64,000 bases of DNA, taken from CAZGSN01 sp964371655. GTDB taxonomy: Bacteria; Desulfobacterota; Binatia; HRBIN30. Under the pieces are notes generated by a model that saw only the letters and a program-made list of their open reading frames with translations, made no database searches and was not told the origin of the DNA. The stretch covers positions 62,001-126,000 of the forward strand of contig CAYJOD010000009.1 in NCBI GenBank assembly GCA_964371655.1. Reading direction: 5' to 3'. Numbering within the stretch: position 1 is the stretch's first letter; each line of letters starts with the position of its first letter. The translations under genes were made by a program, and so were the position numbers. Below are positions 33,327-42,266 of this stretch, one piece after another.

Positions 33327-34244
33327 TCACTTCCTCCGCGTCTTCTTCGCCTTCACCTGAATGACATGCTCGCGCTTCGGCTGGCGCGACGTCGGGGCTT
33401 GGCTGTAGTCGCCGAAGGGGCGGTCGCGTTCGCTGACGGCCGCACCCACGCCTTTGCTCGCCGCGGTCTCGACGAAGTGCAGCGCGTCGGGCGTGTTGCG
33501 CATGAAGCCGTCGAGCACCGGACCGAGCAACTGGGTGTTGCGCAGTCCCATGTTTTCGTAGGCCTGGTTGACGATGAGCTTCATGGCGGCCAGCTGTGAA
33601 AGCGGAATCTGCGCCAAGCGCTCGGCGCAACGTTGCACCTCGGCCTCCAACTGCGCGAACGGCACGGCCTTGTTGATGAGCTCGACCGCGGCCGCCTCCG
33701 TGCCGCTGAGCGGCTCGCCGGTCAGCGCGTGCCACTTCGCCCGCGTCAGACCGAGGCGATAGAGCCACATACCGGTCAAGTAGCATCCCCACATACGCGA
33801 GTACGGCGTGCCGATCTGCGCGTCGTCGGCGGCGATGACGATGTCGGCGCACAACGCCATGTCGGAACCCCCACCCACGCACCAGCCATGCACCTGCGCG
33901 ATCACCGGCTTGGGGCTGCGCCACATGCTCATGAACTTGGGAACCGGCCCGGCAAACGCGCTGGTGGCGCCGATGAAGTCTTTGCCCGGGTCCCAGCGCC
34001 CATCGGTGTAGAGGAGATCTTTGAAGTGGCTGAAGTCGTCCGAGAAGTCGAAACCGGCGCAAAAGGCGCGCCCGGCGCCGCGCAGGATGATCACGCGCAC
34101 GGCGGGATCGGCGTTCGCCTCGATCACCGCCCGCTCCAGCTCGTCGGGCATCGGCGGCACGATGGTGTTCAGCCGCTCCGGTCGGTTCAACGTAATCGTC
34201 GCCACCGCACCGTCGCGTTCGTAGAGGATCGTCTCGTAAGCCAT
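33327..34244 (-). CDS. Crotonase-family protein with altered active site
   Basis: 305 aa from the ATG at 34242-34244. Crotonase fold: VATITLNRPERLNTI, FCAGFDFSDDF, QVHGWCVGGGSDMALCADIVIAADDAQIGTPYSRMWG. The first catalytic Glu of hydratases (GGxxE) is replaced by Asp, and the second Glu region reads IGTPYSRMWG, so simple hydratase activity is uncertain. The C-terminal 30 residues are a basic tail (TSRQPKREHVIQVKAKKTRRK). It starts 22 nt after the di-iron gene and is probably co-transcribed with it. Confidence 0.8.
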   Translation of the reverse strand: MAYETILYERDGAVATITLNRPERLNTIVPPMPDELERAVIEANADPAVRVIILRGAGRAFCAGFDFSDDFSHFKDLLYTDGRWDPGKDFIGATSAFAGPVPKFMSMWRSPKPVIAQVHGWCVGGGSDMALCADIVIAADDAQIGTPYSRMWGCYLTGMWLYRLGLTRAKWHALTGEPLSGTEAAAVELINKAVPFAQLEAEVQRCAERLAQIPLSQLAAMKLIVNQAYENMGLRNTQLLGPVLDGFMRNTPDALHFVETAASKGVGAAVSERDRPFGDYSQAPTSRQPKREHVIQVKAKKTRRK

Positions 34245-34266
34245 CGTCGGGCCTACCCCCCGCCGT

Positions 34267-35367
34267 CTAGCCCAGCTCGCCGAGAACCCAGGCCGCGGTG
34301 TCTTCGGGGAGCTGCGGGATCTGCTGCATGAACTCGTCGAGGGTTTCGCCCACCAGGTTGCCACTCAGGTTCTCCTTGAGGAACCCGTGATATTGGCGGG
34401 CGACGCGTTCGCTGAGCAAGCCGCAGCGCTGCAAGGTTGGAATGACGAAGCCCTGGACCGGCCCCAGTCGCCTACCCTTCTGCATATCCTTGGTTAGCTC
34501 GTCGCGCTCGGCGCGCACCGACTGCAGCAGGGCGACGCCGTCGATGCCGATCTCCCCCCAGATCTTCAGCACCTCCGCGAAGAACGTGTGCTGGGCGCGA
34601 TTGTCGATGAGAGTCCGCGCTGCTTCCAGGGCGAAATCTTCGAGCTCGCTGCGCTCTTGCTCGTTCAAGCAAGGCACGCAACGCTCGAGGTACTGCACGC
34701 CGTAAGCGTGGTGGCGCGACTCGTCGCGGGCGACGTAGGTCAGCAGATCCTTCAGCAGCGGTTCCTGGGTGAGATTGCGCATCTCGCGAAAGCTGTAGAG
34801 GGCGAGTCCCTCGACGACGATCTGCATGCCGACCAGCTTGTGCATCCAGTTGCTGGTCTGCAGCGTCGCATCGAGGATCGTGCGCAGGGCCGGAGCGATG
34901 GGGCGGATCTCGTCGAGCTTCTCGATGTACTTGGCGAAGACCTCGACGTGCCGGGCCTCATCCATAGTTTGCGTGGCGGCGTAGAATTTCGCATCGGTGT
35001 GCGGCACGGCGTTCACAAGCTGCGCCGCGACCATCAGCGCGCCCTGCTCCCCGTGCAGGAAGTTGCTGAGCCGGAAGCCCGCCGTCCGCCGCGTCACCTC
35101 CCAGCGTTGCTCGTCGGTCATCGACTTCCAGTACGATGAACGTTCGATCGGGATCGCCGTGCCCAGCGGAGTCGTGGCGAACTTGTCGTGGTCGATTTCG
35201 CGATCCCAGTCGATCTCTCGTTCCGCGATCCATTGCGACTCGGTCGCTTTGACGTAGAGGCGACGCAGCTCATCGACCTCCGAGTCGTAGTTCCACTGGT
35301 AGATCACCTTCATGGCCGTATCGAGATCCGGCTCTTGTGTCGTCGTGCGGATGGCGAATTCACTCAT
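34267..35367 (-). CDS. Ferritin-like di-iron protein (possible oxygenase)
   Basis: 366 aa, ATG at 35365-35367 with AAAGGA 9 nt upstream. Helical; the carboxylate/His ligands are in the expected order: FLHGEQGAL (Glu), TMDEARHVEVF (ExxH), MQIVVEGLALYSF (Glu), ARDESRHHAYGVQYL (ExxH). That is the ferritin-like/R2-like di-iron site, as in AurF-type N-oxygenases and related uncharacterised proteins. Being in one operon with a crotonase suggests a CoA-bound substrate. No dedicated reductase is adjacent, although a ferredoxin lies at 14740. Confidence 0.8.
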   Translation of the reverse strand: MSEFAIRTTTQEPDLDTAMKVIYQWNYDSEVDELRRLYVKATESQWIAEREIDWDREIDHDKFATTPLGTAIPIERSSYWKSMTDEQRWEVTRRTAGFRLSNFLHGEQGALMVAAQLVNAVPHTDAKFYAATQTMDEARHVEVFAKYIEKLDEIRPIAPALRTILDATLQTSNWMHKLVGMQIVVEGLALYSFREMRNLTQEPLLKDLLTYVARDESRHHAYGVQYLERCVPCLNEQERSELEDFALEAARTLIDNRAQHTFFAEVLKIWGEIGIDGVALLQSVRAERDELTKDMQKGRRLGPVQGFVIPTLQRCGLLSERVARQYHGFLKENLSGNLVGETLDEFMQQIPQLPEDTAAWVLGELG

Positions 35368-35417
35368 TTGAATCGTCCTTTGGTAGCCTCTGCGGCTGTG
35401 AAAGAATTGCTAACTTG

Positions 35418-35475
35418 GTGGCGCAGGCGTCCCTGCCTGCGCAGCCGGGCAGGCACGGAGGCCTGCCCCACCAGG
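35418..35475. repeat. GTGGCGCAGGCGTCCCTGCC dispersed repeat
   Basis: GGTGGCGCAGGCGTCCCTGCC (35417-35437) and GCAGGC...GCCTGCCCCACC, forming nested hairpins. Shorter relatives are at 32046-32073 and 36104-36124. Confidence 0.55.
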
Positions 35476-35565
35476 GCTTGCCTCTTGAGCGCTGGCATTG
35501 GTCCGGTCCGGCGCGTTTCTCACATCCTCTCAGTCTTCGTCACGCGTGGGCAAGAACGACCTCGC

Positions 35566-35979
35566 TCACGGCGCCTCGGGCGCCGGGTCGTCGCGCAGTG
35601 CACGCCCCGGCGCCGCCTCCACCGCTTCCGCCTGAATCGCCCCTCGTCCAGCTTGCAGCGCAGCCCGTGCCGGCGCCGGGTGCGCCTGCGCGTCGCGTTG
35701 GCGATCTTCGGTGAGGGCGCGGAAGCGGATCTCGAGATTGTTGAAGTTTGCGGTCATCTGCTCCGCGAGCTTCTGAAACTGCTCCAGCTGCTGGTCGACA
35801 CGCGCGCGATCGACGTTGGCCGCCTCGAGCTTGCGCGAGAGGTCCTGGGCCTGAAGGCTGGTCGTCCCAACCGAGTCGGAAGCGGCGTGCGGAAACGCCA
35901 GCAGGGCGATGAAAGCACCGGCGGGTACCCCAACGAGAAGTCCAAAAAGAAGTCCTACACTGAATCTGAGCCGCAGCAT
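35566..35979 (-). CDS. Small membrane-anchored coiled-coil protein
   Basis: 137 aa from the ATG at 35977-35979. One N-terminal transmembrane segment (LRFSVGLLFGLLVGVPAGAFIALLAF), then a coiled coil with regular heptads (LSRKLEAANVDRARVDQQLEQFQKLAEQMTANFNNLEIRFRAL), and a Pro/Ala-rich tail. The layout fits a periplasmic scaffold-like protein. No family recognised. Upstream sequence to 36260 contains repeats only. Confidence 0.6.
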   Translation of the reverse strand: MLRLRFSVGLLFGLLVGVPAGAFIALLAFPHAASDSVGTTSLQAQDLSRKLEAANVDRARVDQQLEQFQKLAEQMTANFNNLEIRFRALTEDRQRDAQAHPAPARAALQAGRGAIQAEAVEAAPGRALRDDPAPEAP

Positions 35980-36160
35980 GCGGCAGTTGCTCGCACAACG
36001 GTGTGCTTCCTGCAACGCTGCTTGGTGCGGCGGGTGAACATAGGCGAGCGCACGATGCGCAAACATGCCGTGCATGTACAATCTCAGCGAACGTACAGCA
36101 GTGGTGGCGCAGGCGTCCCTTGCTGCGGTCTCGGTGCTACGAGGTTGTCCAAGGCCCACA

Positions 36161-36234
36161 GGGCGCGCAGCCGCGCGCCCCTACGCCATGCGGTCTTCCT
36201 CGGTGTTCTTGTAGGGGCGCGCGGCTGCGCGCCC
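36161..36234. repeat. REP-like inverted pair, GC-rich family copy 1
   Basis: Perfect 24-bp inverted arms (36161-36184 and 36211-36234) separated by exactly 26 nt. Each arm is itself a hairpin (GGGCGCGC-AGCC-GCGCGCCC) with CTAC/GTAG facing the spacer. A second copy with 28-bp arms and a similar 26-nt spacer is at 52142-52223. Confidence 0.85.
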
Positions 36235-36260
36235 TCTTCGGTGGCTTTTGAAACAGGATC

Positions 36261-37166
36261 CTACGACGACCGTAGCGACGCCGTCGTCGCGTCGCTGGGG
36301 CACAGAATGATCTCCTCGCTCGCGCCGTCGGAGCGAACCAGGACACGCCAGGACCATGGGTCCAAAGCAAGTCCGGCGAGGACCAGCGCCAGCTCCACGT
36401 GCGTCGCGCCGCCCGCAGGAGCGCGGTCGAAAGCGATGCGCAGGCTGCTGCCGGTGGCGACGGCAGTGATCATTGCTGCGGATTGCCGCGAGCGCAGGCG
36501 CGCCGCCAGCAGCGAAGCAATCAGATCGGCGAGGTCGAGCGGGCCGTGGGCGTTGCTGCCGCCGCAGCTGCCGGCCAACGCGATGGCGGCACCGGCATTC
36601 GCGATCCGGTCGCGAAGCCCCGATACCAGCTCCTGAATGAACTGCTCAGATCGTCGCGCCGCTCGCGCCCGACCCGAGAACCGCCGCAGCAGCTCAGCGT
36701 CGGCCAGCAATGCCGCGGCATCGTCGGCGACAGTTGCGACGCTGCGGCCGCCATCGCCGCCAAACCCGGCAAGCCGTCGCAGTCGCGGTGTCCAGTCGCT
36801 CGCAAGCGCCGTACCGATGGAAGCCGCGCAACTGCGCAACGCCGCGTCGCTGCTGGTGCGTAGGTGCTTCAAGACCGTCCGCCGAATGGCGTGAGGATCG
36901 AGCCCGACGAGCTCGTGTCGGGCGCCAAAGCCGGGGCTCTCGGTGTTGCTGACGACAATGACTGGAACCTGCGGCCACACGCGGCTGACCTGGGCGGCAA
37001 GCGCGATGGGGGCGTCGGTTGCGACCACGGCAACGGCGGGCGCTGAGCGGCCGATGGCCGCAGCCGGACCGCGCGCGAAATCGAGGTGGCAATCGTGCTC
37101 GAGCAAGACCGTGAAGGTTTCGCGCAGCGACGGGCTGGTTGCGAATACAGTGACAATGGGTAGCAC
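36261..37166 (-). CDS. Hypothetical protein with degenerate receiver-like N-terminus
   Basis: 301 aa, ATG at 37164-37166. Residues 1-90 (PIVTVFATSPSLRETFTVLLEHDCHLDFA ... VAVVATDAP ... VIVVSNTESPG) follow the alpha/beta rhythm of a response-regulator receiver but lack the acidic pocket and the Lys. The middle is helical with a long Ala/Arg-rich segment (RRFSGRARAARRSEQFIQELVSGLRDRIANAG). The end resembles a worn histidine-kinase ATPase domain (SSLRIAFDRAPAGG, ELALVLAGLAL). Function unknown; perhaps a signalling pseudo-enzyme. The neighbours give no strong hint. Confidence 0.55.
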   Translation of the reverse strand: MLPIVTVFATSPSLRETFTVLLEHDCHLDFARGPAAAIGRSAPAVAVVATDAPIALAAQVSRVWPQVPVIVVSNTESPGFGARHELVGLDPHAIRRTVLKHLRTSSDAALRSCAASIGTALASDWTPRLRRLAGFGGDGGRSVATVADDAAALLADAELLRRFSGRARAARRSEQFIQELVSGLRDRIANAGAAIALAGSCGGSNAHGPLDLADLIASLLAARLRSRQSAAMITAVATGSSLRIAFDRAPAGGATHVELALVLAGLALDPWSWRVLVRSDGASEEIILCPSDATTASLRSS

Positions 37167-37269
37167 GCGTCGAGTCTCCGCAGACGTGTCGTTGTGGCGC
37201 AGCCGGGCGGACTCCGCAAGCGGAAATTGTCGGTGGGCGGTTTCCCACGCCGCAGCCAGAGGTAGCCGC

Positions 37270-37400
37270 GCTCGCCAGAAGTTGTCTCGAAACTATTCCT
37301 GGGGCTCGCGACTTGGGGGCTGGGGGCTCGGGAAGAGCTGGGAAGACCCAAGCCCCGAGCCTCAAGCCACCAGCCCCAAGCGACTTCTGAGACAACCTCG
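37270..37400. repeat. Inverted GGGGCTGGGGGCTCGGG tract in the dgt upstream region
   Basis: In the 37167-37481 spacer, GGGGGCTGGGGGCTCGGGAAG (37315-37335) is mirrored by AAGCCCCGAGCCTCAAGCC ... CAGCCCCAAG (37350-37380). Outer GTTGTCTCG / TGAGACAAC segments also pair. A similar tract is at 39882-39940. No gene is seen here; the dgt promoter must lie in the last 80 bases. Confidence 0.6.
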
Positions 37401-37481
37401 CCGGAGCCTGGCCACCCGCTGTCAACAAACACCTCGGTCACGCCTGGCATCGTCCGGTCGGGCTCCGTATATTGCGCTCCC

Positions 37482-38633
37482 GTGGATCGATCGGAGTTCG
37501 AGGGCATCGAGGATTCGGTGCTGGCGCCGTACGCGCTGCACAGCAGCTGCAGCCGCGGCCGTGTGCATGCGGAGGCGGAGCATAGTTTCCGGCTCGCTTT
37601 TCAGCGCGACCGCGACCGTATCATCCACTCGACCGCGTTTCGCCGCCTCGAGTACAAGACGCAGGTCTTCGTGAATCACGAGGGAGATTACTACCGTACC
37701 CGGCTCACGCACTCGATCGAGGCGGCACAGATCGCGCGCACGGTGGCGCGGGCGCTGCGCTTGAATCAGGATCTTGCCGAGGCCATCGCGCTGGCGCACG
37801 ACCTCGGCCATACGCCGTTCGGCCATGCCGGGGAGCGCACGTTGAATCAGCTCATGGCCGAGCATGGCGGCTTCGAGCACAACTCCCAGAGCCTGCGCAT
37901 CGTCGACCGGCTCGAGAATCAATACCCGAATTTCTGCGGCCTCAACCTCACCTGGGAAGTGCGTGAGGGGATCGTCAAGCACTCCCTGCCCTACGACAAA
38001 CCGCTCGCCGCCGACTTCGATCCGGGGCGCGCACCATGCCTCGAAGCGCAAATCGTCGATTACGCCGATGAGATCGCGTACAACACCCACGATATCGATG
38101 ACGGCCTCAAGTCCGGCCTGCTGACGACCGAGCAGCTCGCCGAAGTCAGCCTGTGGCGCGACGTATACGCCGACGTTCGCCGCATGTTCCCGGCCGTTGA
38201 ATTCCGCATCGCGCGCCACCAGGTGCGGCGGACGCTGATCGACCTGCTGGTGACCGATTTGATCTCGACGATCGAGACCCGCCTGCGCTCGCTGAGTTTG
38301 AACACCCTCGCTGCGATTCGCGCCCACGGGCGGCCGATCGCGACTTTCAGTGACGGCATCGAAGCCCAGCGCCTCGAGCTCAAGGACTTCCTGATGCGCA
38401 ATCTCTACCGCCATTACCGCGTCATGCGTATGGCCGAGAAGGCGCATCGCATCATGAGTGATTTGTTCCGTGCGTACATGTTGGAGCCGGCACAACTGCC
38501 GCCGCACGTCGTCGCCCGCTGCAGCGTGGATGAGAGCCTGGCACGCGTGATCGCGGATTACATCGCCGGAATGACCGACCGCTTTGCGCTCGACGAGCAC
38601 AAGAAGCTGTTCGACCCGCACGAGCGGGTGTGA
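37482..38633 (+). CDS. dgt: Deoxyguanosinetriphosphate triphosphohydrolase-like protein
   Basis: 383 aa with a GTG start at 37482. HD-domain motifs: RDRIIHSTAFRRLEYKTQVF, RTRLTHSIEAAQIARTVARAL (H of the HD site), ALAHDLGHTPFGHAGERTLN (HD at about 106-107), and QIVDYADEIAYNTHDIDDGL (final Asp). Matches the short dGTPase class (about 380 aa, type 2) that hydrolyses dNTPs to nucleoside and triphosphate under allosteric dNTP control. Monocistronic; 31 nt upstream of bcsZ. Confidence 0.9.
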   Translation: MDRSEFEGIEDSVLAPYALHSSCSRGRVHAEAEHSFRLAFQRDRDRIIHSTAFRRLEYKTQVFVNHEGDYYRTRLTHSIEAAQIARTVARALRLNQDLAEAIALAHDLGHTPFGHAGERTLNQLMAEHGGFEHNSQSLRIVDRLENQYPNFCGLNLTWEVREGIVKHSLPYDKPLAADFDPGRAPCLEAQIVDYADEIAYNTHDIDDGLKSGLLTTEQLAEVSLWRDVYADVRRMFPAVEFRIARHQVRRTLIDLLVTDLISTIETRLRSLSLNTLAAIRAHGRPIATFSDGIEAQRLELKDFLMRNLYRHYRVMRMAEKAHRIMSDLFRAYMLEPAQLPPHVVARCSVDESLARVIADYIAGMTDRFALDEHKKLFDPHERV

Positions 38634-38664
38634 GCGACGCGGGACATCACTGTTGGGGGCTGGA

Positions 38665-39870
38665 GTGAACGGGCAACGTCTTTTCACAATCCTGAAGTAT
38701 CGTGCCGGCGCGGCGCGGGCGCCAAGCAGCCGCTGGCGTGCGCACAGCATCGCGTCGCTGGCGGCGACGGCGTTGGTGGTCGCGGCTCCGATCGCGGCCG
38801 CCTCTGACGCCTGGCAGGACCTCAGCTGGCGCGGCTACGTGCGCACCTTCATCCAGCCCGATGGCCGCGTGATTGATCCCGCGGTTCCGCCGGGAATTAC
38901 CACCTCAGAAGGCCAGGCCTACACGTTGCTGCGCGCCGTCTGGAGCAATGACGAGGAAACTTTTACGCGGGTCCTGGCGTGGACGACCAACAACCTGGCA
39001 CGCGAGAAATCGCCGTTGCCGGCTTGGAAATGGGGCAAGCGCGGCGATGGAGCCTGGGGGATCGAGGATCAGAACACCGCCTCCGACGCCGACGTATTCC
39101 TCGCGTACGCGTTGCTGGCGGCGGGGAGCAAGTGGAAGAAGCCGGAGCGCGTCAAGCAAGGCATCGAGGTCGCGCGCGCCGTCTGGAACGAAGAAGTCGA
39201 ACGCGTCGGCGAACGCTGGTACCTCCTCCCGGGGAATTGGGCGCGCGGCTGGAACCCGCTGCCACTCAACCTCTCGTATTACTGTCCGGCAATTCTGCGG
39301 CAGATCGCGGTGCACGACGAGCAGCATCCGTGGGCAGCATTGGCCGACACGACCTACTTTCTCCTGCGCAGCGGCTTACCGACGACGGGTCTGCCACCGG
39401 ACTGGCTGCTCCTGCAACGTCTGACTCAAGAGCTGATTATCGGCACACCGGAAGGCGGACGGAAAGGGCGCTTCGCCTACGACGCCTACCGCGTCTATTT
39501 CAACGTCGCTCTCGATTACGTGTGGGACCACTCGCAGCCGGCAAAGCAATACCTCGCCGGCCAGACTTGGCTGCCCACGTTTTTGATGCTGAACGGAACC
39601 CTGCCACGAGAGGTGGACATCGATGCCATGCCTCGTCTGAGCGGCCCCGAACCCTTGGCCCTCTACGGCAGCCTGTACCCGACGCTGGCGCTGTTTCATA
39701 GCGAAGCGAGCGCCAAGGCAAAGAGCGTTCTCGACGCGGCGTTCAAGGATGGTCTATGGGGCAGCGCGCCGGACTACTACGCGCAAAATCTGGTATGGTT
39801 CGGACGCGCATTGGCCGAGGGTCTACTGCCAGCCCCGGATAATCACGGCGGGCGCGAGACGGGTCACTGA
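38665..39870 (+). CDS. bcsZ: Endoglucanase BcsZ, glycoside hydrolase family 8
   Basis: 401 aa from a GTG at 38665 (no ATG in a suitable place). Signal peptide around ATALVVAAPIAAAS. GH8 motifs: TTSEGQAYTLLRAVW (general acid Glu about 82), KWGKRGDGAWGIEDQNTASDADVFLAYALL (catalytic-side Asp), and GRFAYDAYRVYFNVALDY (the YDAxRVP-like motif). Periplasmic cellulase that trims or edits nascent cellulose. In many bacteria it lies inside the bcs operon; here it is on the opposite strand, convergent with bcsB. Confidence 0.88.
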   Translation: MNGQRLFTILKYRAGAARAPSSRWRAHSIASLAATALVVAAPIAAASDAWQDLSWRGYVRTFIQPDGRVIDPAVPPGITTSEGQAYTLLRAVWSNDEETFTRVLAWTTNNLAREKSPLPAWKWGKRGDGAWGIEDQNTASDADVFLAYALLAAGSKWKKPERVKQGIEVARAVWNEEVERVGERWYLLPGNWARGWNPLPLNLSYYCPAILRQIAVHDEQHPWAALADTTYFLLRSGLPTTGLPPDWLLLQRLTQELIIGTPEGGRKGRFAYDAYRVYFNVALDYVWDHSQPAKQYLAGQTWLPTFLMLNGTLPREVDIDAMPRLSGPEPLALYGSLYPTLALFHSEASAKAKSVLDAAFKDGLWGSAPDYYAQNLVWFGRALAEGLLPAPDNHGGRETGH

Positions 39871-39881
39871 GCCGCTCTACT

Positions 39882-39981
39882 TGGGACTCGGGGCTGGGGG
39901 CTCGGGGCTGGGGATCACCATCGTCCCAGCCTCAAGCCCCGCCGATTCCCATGAATCACCGCTCCCTCACGGTCGCGGCTC
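39882..39981. repeat. GGGGCTGGGGGCTCGGGG tract plus 25-bp repeat
   Basis: Fills the bcsZ-bcsB convergent spacer. Left part (39882-39940) is a GGGACTCGGGGCTGGGG tract with an imperfect mirror; right part (39957-39981) is the 25-bp CACCGCTCCCT repeat also at 3868, 4001 and 22413. Confidence 0.65.
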
Positions 39982-40007
39982 GGATCGGTACGTAATCGTC
40001 GATATGC

Positions 40008-42266
40008 TTACGCGGTCGTCGTTGCTGCAATGCGGCGCCGGCGGCGCGCCAGTAAACGCCGCATCGCCGTGAACAACAGGAACACGCCGACGGCGGCTAG
40101 AATCAGGAAGAGCGGCCAATTGGTGCTGAACCTGTAACGGAGCAGTCTCCAGAAGGGGATGCGACCGAGCAGGGAGGTCGGTCCAAGGTCGAGGGTGTTG
40201 ACGTTATCCGGTTCGGAAACCACGGCGACGGTGCCGCGAACTCGCAACTTGTCGAATGCATCCGGCGCCAGCGCCTTGGCTGGTAGGGAGGCGAGCTGTG
40301 CGTCCTTTGATTGCTGCAAAATGAGCACGACGCGCTGCGGGTTCCACGGTGAGGTGATCTCCTCGATGACCAAGCCGCCGTCGTGAACGACCCCGCGCAA
40401 GCGCTCCTGTTCACCTGCCTTGAGCTGTAGGCGAGCCCCTCCGGACAGAGTCAGGGCGCGTCCGCGCAGGCTGGCGCCGACCGAACCTTCTTCCTGCGGA
40501 GCAATGACGATGAGGTGGCGGGAGCGCAGGATCTCCTCGGGGACCTGGCCCTGGTAGAAGACCTCGGTGCGGGTATTCTGGTCCTTGATCCCCGTCGTCA
40601 TCAGCGCAAAGAGCCGCAGCAGACCCGCCTGCGCATCGCGGTTGCGCGGGTCGGGAAGAATCACGGCCGACTCGCTGAAGTCGCCGCGAACCGAGAACGG
40701 GAAGCCCCAACGCGACACCGCGGCGAGGTTGGGCACCTCGAGCCAATAATCCTTTGGGAGAGAGAAGTTGCTGTCGGGAAACACCGTACCCCACAGGTGC
40801 CAGTCGGAGATCGGCTCGCAGGCTTTGAAGCGCTTCGGCACCAGGTGGAAGTTGATCTCCAGGTGGTTGAAGGCGCCGTAGAGGTCGAAGGGGACATCGA
40901 TGCTGAGCCACTCGCTGTCGCTCCCTTCCGGCTTGTCGAGGGGGGCGCTGTGGATCGAGCTCTCGTTGATCTTCACCTCGATCGTCGACATGCCCTGCAT
41001 GACCTCGGCGCTGTAAGCGTAGTGAACATTGAGGCGTTGGCGGAACTCAATCGGCTTGGCATCGGGCTGCATCTTGACGTCGATCAAGATCGGCGCGGAG
41101 TAGTAGCCGCGCACCGTCGCGCCGGTGAAGCCGAGATCTTGGAAGGTGAAATCGGCGCGATCGGGGACGAACCCAGGCCAGTCGCGCGGCTTTACCGGAG
41201 CCTTGGCTGTGAACCCCGAAACCACAACCGACTTCCCCGCATACGTCGCACGGGTCGTCCGGTCGACGAGAGCGGCGGCGGCTCTGGCCACGGCCGCCGG
41301 GCTTTCCCCCGTAACCACGAGGGCGGCATGCAGGGGATCTCCGGGCAGCGGCAGGGACGCGAGCAATCCGTTTTCGCCACTCGGCAGCGCGATCCCGGCT
41401 GCCGATAGTATCCTCGCGGCCTCTGGATTCTCGCGCAGCGTCCCGACAACGAGGAAATGGCCGTCGGCGTGGGCGGGCAAGGCGTCGACGTAGTCGCTTT
41501 CGATCGGGCGGTAGGAGATTTCCTGGGCGATCGATGCGGTGATGTTGGCCAATGCGGTCATGGTCTCCGCCGACGGCTCCTTGGGCATCACGTAGGACAA
41601 ACGCGCCGGCGGATAGGCGAGCGCGTCGAAATAGGGATACGGGAAGACGGCCATGTCGGTGAGAACGGGAAGCTCTTCGTAGACGAATTCCAGGTATGAG
41701 TCGGCGCTGATCCGGGTCCACAGACCGGCATGAAAAGGGTCTTCGCAATCGAGGGTATAGTGCTGATCGGCGGTGAACATGACCGACGAGAACGGGTCGA
41801 TTCGTTCGACGTCGATGGGCACGATCGCCTCGTGCACGCTGCCGTCTTGCACGTCGAGGCGCAGCGTCTTTGCCGCTTCGCCGATACGCAGAGTAAGAGC
41901 GGAATGCTCGGGCAGGAGAATGCCCGAGTGCGTGTAGAACAGATGCAAGGTCGATCCGGGCAACAGTCGCCACGACGCCGGTCGCGTGAAATTGACCGCC
42001 GCCTGCGCATGCGTGCCGCGTAGCGTGATGTCGCGCTCCATGAACAGACTGTCCTTGAACGTAACCCGCACCGTCTTGTGTATGCCTGCGGCTCCGGGAA
42101 GGGGCGATGGCGCGACATTGGTGGCGCCGTCGGGAAGCGCGCCGTTACGTGGATTGAGCGCAGCCTGCCCGTTGGCAGCGGACAGAGACAACACCGCCAG
42201 CGCCGCAACCATGTGCCGCGCGCGTCTGCGCAGGTTACTGCGCCGGTGCGATTCGGGTGTCGCCAT
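40008..42266 (-). CDS. bcsB: Cellulose synthase regulatory subunit BcsB
   Basis: 752 aa from the ATG at 42264-42266, chosen for GGGAGGA 9 nt upstream. Signal peptide (MVAALAVLSLSAANGQAA), two pairs of carbohydrate-binding and flavodoxin-like domains (LFMERDITLRGTHAQAAVNFTRP, LHLFYTHSGILLPEHSALTL; later INFHLVPKRFKACEPISDWHLWGTVFPDSNF), and a single C-terminal membrane anchor (WPLFLILAAVGVFLLFTAM) that packs against BcsA. Periplasmic guide for the glucan chain. Its start overlaps the bcsA end by about 32 bp. Confidence 0.88.
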   Translation of the reverse strand: MATPESHRRSNLRRRARHMVAALAVLSLSAANGQAALNPRNGALPDGATNVAPSPLPGAAGIHKTVRVTFKDSLFMERDITLRGTHAQAAVNFTRPASWRLLPGSTLHLFYTHSGILLPEHSALTLRIGEAAKTLRLDVQDGSVHEAIVPIDVERIDPFSSVMFTADQHYTLDCEDPFHAGLWTRISADSYLEFVYEELPVLTDMAVFPYPYFDALAYPPARLSYVMPKEPSAETMTALANITASIAQEISYRPIESDYVDALPAHADGHFLVVGTLRENPEAARILSAAGIALPSGENGLLASLPLPGDPLHAALVVTGESPAAVARAAAALVDRTTRATYAGKSVVVSGFTAKAPVKPRDWPGFVPDRADFTFQDLGFTGATVRGYYSAPILIDVKMQPDAKPIEFRQRLNVHYAYSAEVMQGMSTIEVKINESSIHSAPLDKPEGSDSEWLSIDVPFDLYGAFNHLEINFHLVPKRFKACEPISDWHLWGTVFPDSNFSLPKDYWLEVPNLAAVSRWGFPFSVRGDFSESAVILPDPRNRDAQAGLLRLFALMTTGIKDQNTRTEVFYQGQVPEEILRSRHLIVIAPQEEGSVGASLRGRALTLSGGARLQLKAGEQERLRGVVHDGGLVIEEITSPWNPQRVVLILQQSKDAQLASLPAKALAPDAFDKLRVRGTVAVVSEPDNVNTLDLGPTSLLGRIPFWRLLRYRFSTNWPLFLILAAVGVFLLFTAMRRLLARRRRRIAATTTA

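Noticed and set aside
35188..36636. 482-codon plus-strand open frame
   Set aside because: It runs antisense across several minus-strand genes and repeats, has Arg-rich low-complexity sequence, and shows no domain.
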